Of a stretch of 64,000 nt of DNA, positions 57,708 through 64,000 are shown in pieces. Where the stretch lies: positions 62,001-126,000 of the forward strand of contig NZ_FNIA01000009.1 of the NCBI RefSeq assembly GCF_900103505.1, in the 5' to 3' direction. Position 1 is the stretch's first letter. Every line of letters starts with the position of its first letter. This DNA is from Haloarchaeobius iranensis (GTDB lineage Archaea > Halobacteriota > Halobacteria > Halobacteriales > Natrialbaceae). Position numbers and translations under genes: made by a program. Below the pieces are notes generated by a model. That model saw only the letters and a program-made list of their open reading frames with translations, had not been told where the DNA came from and searched no databases.

Positions 57708-59105
57708 ATGGTGTCTCCGCCGGACCCGTCCGCGCTCCTCGACTACACACAGGCGAAGCTCACGCTCGTCGACGAGGAGGGCACGATTACGTACGTCAAC
57801 GCCGCCGCCGGCCGGATTCTGGGGTACGAACCGGAGACACTCGTCGGCACCGACGCCTTCGAACACGTCCACCCGGAGGACCGCGAGCGCGTGGTGGCTG
57901 CCTTCGAAGAGGTCGTCGCCGACGAGCCCGATGCGACCTCGTTCATCGAGTACCGCTACGGGACGGTGGACGACGACTGGGTCTGGCTGCAGAGTCGCCT
58001 CACCGAACTCGAAGAGGCCGACGTGGACGGCTACGTCGTCAGCTCTCACGACGTGACCGAGCGTATCGAGGCGGAGCGCGAGCGCCAGAACACCGAGACG
58101 CGACTGCAGGAGATCGCCGCGAAGACCGGCGACGTGCTGTGGATGTTCAGCGGTGACTGGTCGGAGTGCCTCTTCGTCAACCCGGCCTACGAGTCGGTCT
58201 ACGGACTGCCGGTCGAGACGCTGCACGACGACCCCTGGAGCTTCCTCGACGCTGTCCACCCGGACGACGTGCGCGCCGTCGAGGCGGAGATGCGACGGCT
58301 GTCGGGCGGCGAGGCCGTGGACCTGGAGTACCGGGTGAACCCCGACCGCGAGTACCGACGCTGGGCGTGGGTGCAGGCCGAGCCGGTCGTCGTCGACGGC
58401 GAGGTCGAGCGCATCGTCGGGTTCAGCCGAGACGTGACCGAGCGACGCCGCCGCGAACAACAGCTCGCGGTGATGGACAAGCTCCTCCGACACAACATCC
58501 GGAACGATATGAACGTCGTCATCGGCGAGGCCGAGCACATCGACGCCGAAGACGGCTCCACCCTCTCCGAGCGGACGCGAGTCATCCGCGACACCGCTGC
58601 CCAGCTCATCATGACCGCGGAGAAGCAGCGGGAGATAATCGAACTCCTGACAGACCCCGGCACGCTGGGCGAGGTCGACATCACCGCGGCCGTCACCCGG
58701 GTGGGCGGGCGGATGCGCGAGCGGTACCCGGACGCCGAGGTCGAGATCGACGTGCCCGAGCGGGCCACGGCGTTCGCGCTCCCCGGCATCGAGACCGCGA
58801 TCGCCGAACTCGCCGAGAACGCCATCGTCCACGCGACCGGGGGGCCGCCGACGCTCCGGCTCGTCTGCCGGACGACGGAGGAGTCGGTGGCTGTCGAGGT
58901 CCTCGACGACTGCGAGCCGATTCCGGAGTACGAGTACCGGGTCATCACCGGCGAGCACGAGATGGACGACCTGTACCACAGCAGCGGCGTCGGCCTCTGG
59001 CTCGTCTACTGGCTCGTCGAGCTCTCCGACGGGGACATCGAGTTCGAGACGCTGGAGAGCTCGGGCAACCGCGTCCAGCTCACCTTCACCAGGGTGACCG
59101 ACTGA
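57708..59105 (+). CDS. PAS-PAS sensor histidine kinase, soluble
   Basis: The 465-residue protein has two PAS domains (about 10-120: LTLVDEEGTITYVNAAAGRILGY; and 130-245: LWMFSGDWSECLFVNPAYESVYG), a HisKA-type dimer helix with His262 (LLRHNIRNDM, the haloarchaeal H-box) and a HATPase domain (about 355-465) with N-box AELAENAIVHA, G1-like LDDCEPI and SGVGLWLVYWLV. No membrane spans, so it senses a cytoplasmic signal. No response regulator is adjacent. A 14-bp palindrome abuts its start. Confidence 0.88.
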   Translation: MVSPPDPSALLDYTQAKLTLVDEEGTITYVNAAAGRILGYEPETLVGTDAFEHVHPEDRERVVAAFEEVVADEPDATSFIEYRYGTVDDDWVWLQSRLTELEEADVDGYVVSSHDVTERIEAERERQNTETRLQEIAAKTGDVLWMFSGDWSECLFVNPAYESVYGLPVETLHDDPWSFLDAVHPDDVRAVEAEMRRLSGGEAVDLEYRVNPDREYRRWAWVQAEPVVVDGEVERIVGFSRDVTERRRREQQLAVMDKLLRHNIRNDMNVVIGEAEHIDAEDGSTLSERTRVIRDTAAQLIMTAEKQREIIELLTDPGTLGEVDITAAVTRVGGRMRERYPDAEVEIDVPERATAFALPGIETAIAELAENAIVHATGGPPTLRLVCRTTEESVAVEVLDDCEPIPEYEYRVITGEHEMDDLYHSSGVGLWLVYWLVELSDGDIEFETLESSGNRVQLTFTRVTD

Positions 59106-59157
59106 GCCGCCACGACGAGTCGACAGGTACAGGCACGCCGATGCGCAATGGGGTGGC

Positions 59158-59766
59158 GTGGGACTGTACGACCGCTACCTCGCCTATCGCATCCGTCGCG
59201 ACGAGGCCGCACCGCCGGCACACGTCGCGCTCGTCATCACGGAGCGTGACCTGCTGGAACAGGGTGCCTACGAGACGCTCTCGCGGTTCTTCGAGCTCAC
59301 CTTCGAGGTGGGAGCCGACCGCATCACGGTGTACGTCAGCGTCCTCGACGAGGCGGCGGCACCGACGCTCGCCCGCCAGTTCGACGACCTTGACGCACCG
59401 CGGCCGGTCGCGGTACGGGGGCCGGACGACGACGAGCGCGCGGACGCACCGATACAGGTGAGCATCGGTCTCGGCGGGAAACACGAGTTCACCGCGGCCG
59501 TCCAGGGCGTCGCGAAGGAGGTCTCGCGCGGCGAACTCGAGCCGGACGCGGTCGACGAGAGCGAGATCGACCGCCGGCTCGTGTTCCCCTCGGAGCCGGA
59601 CCTGGTCATCAAGACGGGCGCCGAGCGGCTCTCCGATTTCATGATCTGGCAGTCCGTCTACTCGGAGCTCTACTTCACCGACCTCAACTGGCGGGACTTC
59701 CGCGACAGGGACTTCTACCGGGCCATCCGGGAGTACCAGAACCGACAGCGCAGGTTCGGCCGGTAG
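59158..59766 (+). CDS. Degenerate cis-prenyltransferase homologue (NgBR-like, lacking catalytic Asp)
   Basis: The 202-residue protein starts at GTG 59158 and is homologous to polyprenyl diphosphate synthase, but its N-terminal motif reads HVALVITERDLL where active enzymes have HVAVIxDGNRRYA; the catalytic Asp corresponds to Thr28. It is shorter (about 250 is usual). The C-terminus, in contrast, is well kept: VIKTGAERLSDF, WQSVYSELYFTDLNWRDF, FYRAIREYQNRQRRFG. This combination is like the regulatory Nus1/NgBR subunits of eukaryotic dehydrodolichyl diphosphate synthase. A canonical paralogue lies at 63035-63958. Confidence 0.75.
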   Translation: MGLYDRYLAYRIRRDEAAPPAHVALVITERDLLEQGAYETLSRFFELTFEVGADRITVYVSVLDEAAAPTLARQFDDLDAPRPVAVRGPDDDERADAPIQVSIGLGGKHEFTAAVQGVAKEVSRGELEPDAVDESEIDRRLVFPSEPDLVIKTGAERLSDFMIWQSVYSELYFTDLNWRDFRDRDFYRAIREYQNRQRRFGR

Positions 59767-59842
59767 GCAGGGAGGAGCCGTCGTGGACGGACGACGGGAG
59801 CCCTGGACCCCCTGGATGTTCTGGCCGGGAAAACGAGGGGGT

Positions 59843-59849
59843 GTTTTAG
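59843..59849 (+). promoter_or_regulatory. TATA box of the DUF4129-DUF58 operon
   Basis: GTTTTAG, about 29 nt before ATG 59878, giving a leaderless operon mRNA. Confidence 0.45.
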
Positions 59850-59877
59850 GGCGGTCCGGCTCCTCGGGTCGACCGTG

Positions 59878-60699
59878 ATGCGACGCGCCCTCCAGACGGT
59901 CGCGATAGCGCTGCTGGTCACCGCCGCGCTCGGGGTGGCCGCCGGCTCGCTGGGCGGGCTCTCGGCGGACCTCGGCCCGGACGAGGGCGGGGTCAGGTCG
60001 CCCGACGACCCCGGCGACGGGTCGGCACCGTCGAGCGCGGCGACGGGCGGCGACAGCATCGGACAGGCGACGTACCTCCGGCTGCTCGCCGCGCTCCTCG
60101 CGACCGCGCTGGTCTGTTGCTACGTGCTGTTCCCCAGCTACCGCCGGGTGGTCGTCCTCACGGGCGGTGCCGGAACCGTCGGTGCGGCCGGCTACCTGCT
60201 GTACCGGCCGAGTGCGACGGTCTCGGTACCCACGTTCGGAACGAGCGACGCGCTCGGGCTGGTGGGCGCCGGCGTGCTGGTCGGGCTGGTCCTCGCCGGC
60301 GCAGGCCTGCTCTGGCGGTTCGACGGACTGGCGTCCCGCGGCGGACGGTCCGGTGACGACGAGCGGCCGACCCCCGGCGGGGAACGCCACCGGGAGGCGG
60401 GCGAGCATCCGGCCAGCGCCCCGGCCGACGATCCGGTCCGGCAGGCCTGGCAGCGGATGGTCGCCGACCTCCGGCCGCCTTCGCCGGGGGCCCGGACGCC
60501 GGGCGAGTTCGCGGACACGGCGAAGGACGCCGGTCGCGACCCCGACGCGGTGGACCGGTTGACCAGCCTGTTCCGGGCGGTGCGCTACGGGCGCCGCGAG
60601 CCCGACGAGTGCAGGGACGAGGCGCGGCGGCTCGCCGACCGGGCGGCGGGCGACGAGACCGCGGTCCCGACGGACGGAGCCGCCGGGGGAGAGCGATGA
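59878..60699 (+). CDS. DUF4129-domain membrane protein
   Basis: The 273-residue protein has an N-terminal signal/anchor span, two to three further spans (about 65-155), and a cytoplasmic C-terminal DUF4129 domain (about 180-265: QAWQRMVADL, RTPGEFADTA, LTSLFRAVRYG). In bacteria and haloarchaea DUF4129 is encoded with MoxR ATPase and DUF58 proteins in a stress or cell-surface protein-maturation system. Start GTG 59875 or ATG 59878; the ATG is used. Its stop overlaps the next ATG (ATGA). Confidence 0.8.
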   Translation: MRRALQTVAIALLVTAALGVAAGSLGGLSADLGPDEGGVRSPDDPGDGSAPSSAATGGDSIGQATYLRLLAALLATALVCCYVLFPSYRRVVVLTGGAGTVGAAGYLLYRPSATVSVPTFGTSDALGLVGAGVLVGLVLAGAGLLWRFDGLASRGGRSGDDERPTPGGERHREAGEHPASAPADDPVRQAWQRMVADLRPPSPGARTPGEFADTAKDAGRDPDAVDRLTSLFRAVRYGRREPDECRDEARRLADRAAGDETAVPTDGAAGGER

Positions 60700-61268
60700 G
60701 CCGGCTCCCGACCCCCCGCGGACTGCTGCTCGCGGTCGGTCTCTCGTTGCTCGCGGCGGGACTGCTCGGGACCGTCGCGCCCGGACTCGTCGTCGGGGAC
60801 GGCGCTGCGCTGGTCGTCCTCGTCGGAGGGAGCGTCTCGGCGGTCGCGCTGGCGCTCGTCTACGCGCGGACGGACACCCGAGCGCGAGTCGCACGCGTCA
60901 CCCGTCCGGAGCGGACCGGGCCGCGCGTGCCCGGACGGGACGCCGAGGACCTGCTCGCCGACGTGACCGCGGCGGGGCGCGTCCGGGGCGGCGATGCCCG
61001 CGAGGACGTGTACGAACGACTCACCGCGGTCGCGGTCGAGACGCTCGTCGCTCGCTACGACTGCACACCGGCCGAGGCGCGCCGGCGACTCGAGGCGGGG
61101 TCGTGGACCGACGACCCGCTCGCGGCGGCGCTGTTCATCGACGGCGTCGACCCCGGGTGGACGACGCGGGACCGGCTCCGGACGCTCGTGACCGGCGAGC
61201 CACCGCTCCGCCGACGCGCCCGACACGCGCTCTCGGAGCTCGCGGCCATCGCGGGAGGGGAGCGATGA
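60696..61268 (+). CDS. Two-span membrane protein of the DUF58 operon (DUF7269-type)
   Basis: The 190-residue protein has two N-terminal spans (about 8-28 and 33-55) and a soluble helical C-terminal domain (about 70-185, ERLTAVAVETLVARYDCTPAEARRRLEAG). It matches the small membrane protein regularly found between DUF4129 and DUF58 genes in haloarchaea, probably DUF7269. ATGA overlaps at both ends show strict translational coupling. Confidence 0.75.
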   Translation: MSRLPTPRGLLLAVGLSLLAAGLLGTVAPGLVVGDGAALVVLVGGSVSAVALALVYARTDTRARVARVTRPERTGPRVPGRDAEDLLADVTAAGRVRGGDAREDVYERLTAVAVETLVARYDCTPAEARRRLEAGSWTDDPLAAALFIDGVDPGWTTRDRLRTLVTGEPPLRRRARHALSELAAIAGGER

Positions 61269-62518
61269 GCTGGCACCGGACGGCGACGGACCGCTGGCGC
61301 TGGCTCGTCCCGGTCGCCCTCGTGCTCGCGCCGGTCGGCGTCGTCTCGGCGACGCCGGCGGTCGTGCTCTGTGCGGTCGTCTGCGTCGGCGTCGCGGCGT
61401 TCGCCCGTGCGTCGCCCGCCCCGGAACCGGCCGTCGACTGCGAGCGCCGATTCAGAGAGCGCGACGACGGCACCGTCGCCGTGTCGCTCCGGGTCGAGAA
61501 CGAGGGCAGCGCCGCCCTGCCGGACGTTCGGGTCGTCGACGGCGTCCCGGCGGACTGTACGGTGCTGGACGGCACGCCCGAACTCGCCTGCTCGCTGCCG
61601 GCGGGGGCGTCGCGAACGCTGTGCTACCGCGTCGAGTCACCCGAATCGACACGCCGGTTCGACGACCCGTTCGTCGTGGTCGCGGACCGGGCCGGGCGGG
61701 TCGAGCTCGACGCACGGGTCGACGCCGGCGCGGACCGACTCGGGAGTTCCCGTCCCCTGCCGGACGCCGAACCAGTCGCGCTGCGCCCGCCGACGGGTGG
61801 CCCGCCCGGGCCACTGACCGGCACCGAAGCCGGTCAGGGGCTCGCGTTCCACTCGGTCCGCGAGTACCGCCGCGGCGACCCCCTCGGCCGGGTGGACTGG
61901 TCGCGGTTCGCCCGCACCGGCGACCTCTCGACGGTGACGTTCCGCGCCGAGCGCGCCCCGACGGTGGTGCTGGTCGTCGACGCACGGCCCGCCGCCTACG
62001 TGGCACGGGCGCCAGACGCGACGGGGGCACGCGACCACGCCGTCGACGCCGCACGGGCGCTCGTCACCGGACTGGCGGACGCGCAGGTCGGCCTCGCGGT
62101 GCTCGGGTCGGGTGTGTCGTGGACGCCGCCGGGGACCGGACGGGCACACCGGGCCCGGCTCCGACGCGAGCTCGACACCGACCCCGCGCTGGTCGCGCCA
62201 CCCGAGGGAGACGACCCCGCGGTCGACCCCCTGGCGACGACGCTCCGGGCGCGGACGCCGGCCGACGCACAGCTCTGCCTGCTGACGCCGCTCTGTGACG
62301 ACGCCGTGGCGACGCTGGCTCGACGGCTCGACACCGGCGGGACACCCGTCTCCGTGGTGAGTCCGGACCCGACGACGACCGACGGGCCGGGGGCCCAGCT
62401 CGCGCATCTGGAGCGCGGTGCGCGGGTCCGTGACCTCCGACGGGCCGGGATTCCGGTGCTCGACTGGACCGAGGGCGACGCTCGCGAGGCGTTCGCCCGC
62501 GCGGGGTGGGCCAGATGA
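61265..62518 (+). CDS. DUF58 (vWA-like) protein
   Basis: The 417-residue protein has two N-terminal spans (about 15-55), a beta domain (about 60-170) and a DUF58/vWA-like region with the signature GQGLAFHSVREYRRGDPLGRVDW (about 195-215, partly quoted) and APTVVLVVDARPAAY. DUF58 proteins partner with MoxR-type AAA ATPases. A MoxR gene is not present in the window. The start overlaps the previous stop (ATGA). Confidence 0.85.
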   Translation: MSWHRTATDRWRWLVPVALVLAPVGVVSATPAVVLCAVVCVGVAAFARASPAPEPAVDCERRFRERDDGTVAVSLRVENEGSAALPDVRVVDGVPADCTVLDGTPELACSLPAGASRTLCYRVESPESTRRFDDPFVVVADRAGRVELDARVDAGADRLGSSRPLPDAEPVALRPPTGGPPGPLTGTEAGQGLAFHSVREYRRGDPLGRVDWSRFARTGDLSTVTFRAERAPTVVLVVDARPAAYVARAPDATGARDHAVDAARALVTGLADAQVGLAVLGSGVSWTPPGTGRAHRARLRRELDTDPALVAPPEGDDPAVDPLATTLRARTPADAQLCLLTPLCDDAVATLARRLDTGGTPVSVVSPDPTTTDGPGAQLAHLERGARVRDLRRAGIPVLDWTEGDAREAFARAGWAR

Positions 62519-63033
62519 GCCTGCCGTCGCCCGACCGTGGGGAGCGAAACGGCTCCAGCCCGACCGGCGGCACGCCCGCGGTGCTCCTCGCGCTCGTCGC
62601 CGCGCTCGCCGCGACGTTCGTCGCCGCGGTGACCGTCCCCGGCACCGCGATCGCCGTCGCGGGGACCGCCGCGCTCGGGGCCGGCACCGTCCACGACGGT
62701 CGCCGGACGCGCCTCGCCGGGGGCGCGCTGCTGCTCGGGGCCGTCGCCTACGGCGCGTACGGGGGGCTCCCGATACCGGTCGTCCTCGGTGGCACTGTCG
62801 CCGCACTGGTCGCCATCGACGGCGCGGAGCGGGCGGTCGCTCTCGACGCGCAGGTGCCCGACGCCGCGACGGCCCGCCTCGTCCTCCGGCGGACGGGCAC
62901 CACGCTGGTCGTCGCGACGGTCGTGGCCGGACTCGGCTACGGTGCCTACCGGGTCGGCTCCGGCGAGGCACCGGCCGCCGCGGCCGCGCTGCTGCTCGTC
63001 GGTGCGTTGCTGTCGGCGGCCGCGCTCAGGTAG
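62515..63033 (+). CDS. Polytopic membrane protein at end of DUF58 operon (DUF7519-type)
   Basis: The 172-residue protein has five to six hydrophobic spans rich in Ala/Gly/Val and no catalytic motif. It is the last gene in the haloarchaeal DUF4129-DUF7269-DUF58 set and fits the small DUF7519-type protein known from that context. ATGA overlap with DUF58; 1-nt gap to the convergent uppS gene. Confidence 0.7.
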   Translation: MSLPSPDRGERNGSSPTGGTPAVLLALVAALAATFVAAVTVPGTAIAVAGTAALGAGTVHDGRRTRLAGGALLLGAVAYGAYGGLPIPVVLGGTVAALVAIDGAERAVALDAQVPDAATARLVLRRTGTTLVVATVVAGLGYGAYRVGSGEAPAAAAALLLVGALLSAAALR

Positions 63034-63034
63034 C

Positions 63035-63958
63035 TCAGTCCGCCGTCGCCGACTCCTCGGCGACGCGGGAGGCCTCGTCGTGCTCACTACCCGAGAGCGA
63101 GTCGCGGAACTTCCGCACGACGGTGGTCGCCTCGGCGAGCTCTGTCGTCCCGAACGCCTTCACCAGCGCGAGCGCCCGCCGGGCGCGGGTGCGCCGCCAG
63201 GACTGCTCGCGGTTCTCGTAGGTCCGGATCGCCCGGAGGAAGTCCACTTTCGAGAACTCCGGCCAGTACGGCGCACAGAAGAAGACGGCGGCCTCGTTGC
63301 CGTTGGCGTGCCACGGCAGGAAGTTCGAGGTGCGCTCCGCGCCGCCGGTTCGGATGATGAGGTCCACGTCCCGGACCGGCTGCCCGTAGAGGCGGTCCTC
63401 GACGGTCTCGACGGTCACCTCCTCGGGCTCGAGTTCGCCGTCGTCCACGGCGCGGGCGATCTGCTGTGCGGCGGTCAGCAGCTCGTTCCGGCCGCCGTAG
63501 GCCAGCGCGATGTTGAGGACGAACTCGTCGTAGCCGCGGGTCCGCTCCTCGGCGTGGCGGACGGCGGAGCGGACCCGCTCGGGGAGCATCCCGGCGTCGC
63601 CGATGACCCGGATGGCGACCTCGTTCTCGTGGATCTGTTCGTGGTCCGCGAAGTCCCGCAGCTTCTCGGCCATCAGGTCGAACAGCGGGTCGAGCTCCTC
63701 CTGTGGCCGCTCGAAGTTCTCGGTGGAGAAGGTGTACAGGGTCAGTTCCTCGACACCGATGTCGCGGCACCACTCGAGTATCTCCTCGCTGGTCTTGGCA
63801 CCCGCTTTGTGCCCGTCCGGCGCGTCGTCCCCGCGCTGTCGGGCGTATCTGCGGTTCCCGTCCTGGATGACCGCGACGTGGGCCGGCGAGCCGGATATCT
63901 CGCGCTTGAGCAGTTGCTCGTACGCCGACTGCCATCGCTCCCGCACCCACGCTCGCAT
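63035..63958 (-). CDS. uppS: cis-Polyprenyl diphosphate synthase, canonical
   Basis: The 307-residue protein has the catalytic motif HVAVIQDGNRRYARQRG with Asp33, then HKAGAKTSEEILEWC, LTLYTFSTENFERP, LNIALAYGGRNEL and LIIRTGGAERTSNF. It condenses isopentenyl diphosphate onto an allylic primer to make the polyprenyl carrier for N-glycosylation (dolichol in haloarchaea). It has a C-terminal tail of about 50 residues (TELAEATTVVRKFRDS...). The gene is convergent with the DUF58 operon. A non-catalytic paralogue lies at 59158. Confidence 0.9.
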   Translation of the reverse strand: MRAWVRERWQSAYEQLLKREISGSPAHVAVIQDGNRRYARQRGDDAPDGHKAGAKTSEEILEWCRDIGVEELTLYTFSTENFERPQEELDPLFDLMAEKLRDFADHEQIHENEVAIRVIGDAGMLPERVRSAVRHAEERTRGYDEFVLNIALAYGGRNELLTAAQQIARAVDDGELEPEEVTVETVEDRLYGQPVRDVDLIIRTGGAERTSNFLPWHANGNEAAVFFCAPYWPEFSKVDFLRAIRTYENREQSWRRTRARRALALVKAFGTTELAEATTVVRKFRDSLSGSEHDEASRVAEESATAD

Positions 63959-64000
63959 TGGCGGCCTTTCGACGGAACGGCTAATGGGTCTTGTGTTGTC

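Noticed and set aside
1-64000. tRNA, rRNA or CRISPR array
   Set aside because: Reading through the gaps I found no T-loop-like GGTTCRA motif with matching acceptor arms, no rRNA-like stretches and no regularly spaced direct repeats. A covariance-model scan could still find a divergent RNA.

Overview
The window is a GC-rich chromosomal segment from a halophilic archaeon (class Halobacteria). The evidence is strongly acidic proteins, the archaeal general factors TFB and TFS, archaeal DnaG primase, AroB' and archaeal-type glycosylation and pilin proteins, a halorhodopsin, and a crtD-lyeJ-cruF bacterioruberin operon. Many genes have a TATA-like box about 25-30 nt before the start codon and almost no leader, as is usual in haloarchaea. 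I see no rRNA, tRNA, CRISPR array, insertion sequence or prophage. I cannot name the genus.

Layout. 0-6.7 kb: tail of pyruvate kinase, an NfeD/stomatin membrane pair, small winged-helix proteins, an AglD-like dolichol-phosphate glycosyltransferase/flippase and a house-cleaning NTPase. 6.9-13.8 kb: TFB, the shikimate genes aroD and aroB' separated by a zinc-ribbon membrane protein and a pilin-like protein, then purD, which carries a frameshift near its N-terminus. 14-25 kb: a PGF-CTERM surface protein, a gamma-carbonic-anhydrase-like protein lacking one metal ligand, a renalase-like flavoprotein, YchF, MsrB, a divergent ribokinase/nucleoside hydrolase pair, a VOC dioxygenase-like protein, a pilin with beta-helix-like repeats that overlaps tail to tail with halorhodopsin, and a glycosyltransferase. 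25-33.6 kb: a Tat-exported subtilisin, small proteins preceded by a leaderless mini-ORF, an NAD-binding protein, a DCC-like protein without its cysteines, oleate hydratase with a Bat-type HTH regulator next to it, a universal stress protein, and a Nif3-like protein.

33.9-40.4 kb: a RecA/KaiC-like protein with a broken Walker A, a CopG/coiled-coil/zinc-ribbon protein, a zinc-site protein and TFS in one orientation. These are followed by two convergent proteins I do not recognise: a Tat-signal protein and an 810-residue PKD/Ig-like protein whose promoter lies inside a perfect inverted repeat. 40.6-53 kb: PEP carboxylase with a small palindromic in-frame insertion, a large PAS-GAF-HTH bacterio-opsin-activator-type regulator, a ZIP transporter with a palindrome over its start, and the carotenoid operon. 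53-64 kb: a membrane-anchored HTH regulator, dnaG behind a hairpin-rich leader, a DUF92 isoprenoid-kinase-like membrane protein, a PAS histidine kinase, two cis-prenyltransferase homologues (one without the catalytic motif) flanking a DUF4129-DUF58 operon.

How it fits together. Three themes recur: light and carotenoid physiology (halorhodopsin, bacterioruberin operon, Bat-like regulators); polyprenyl-lipid and surface glycan biology (AglD, DUF92, the cis-prenyltransferase pair, PGF-CTERM and pilin-like surface proteins); and core metabolism with transcription factors. The least explained parts are the 36.7-40.4 kb gene pair and the cis-prenyltransferase/DUF92 neighbourhood.
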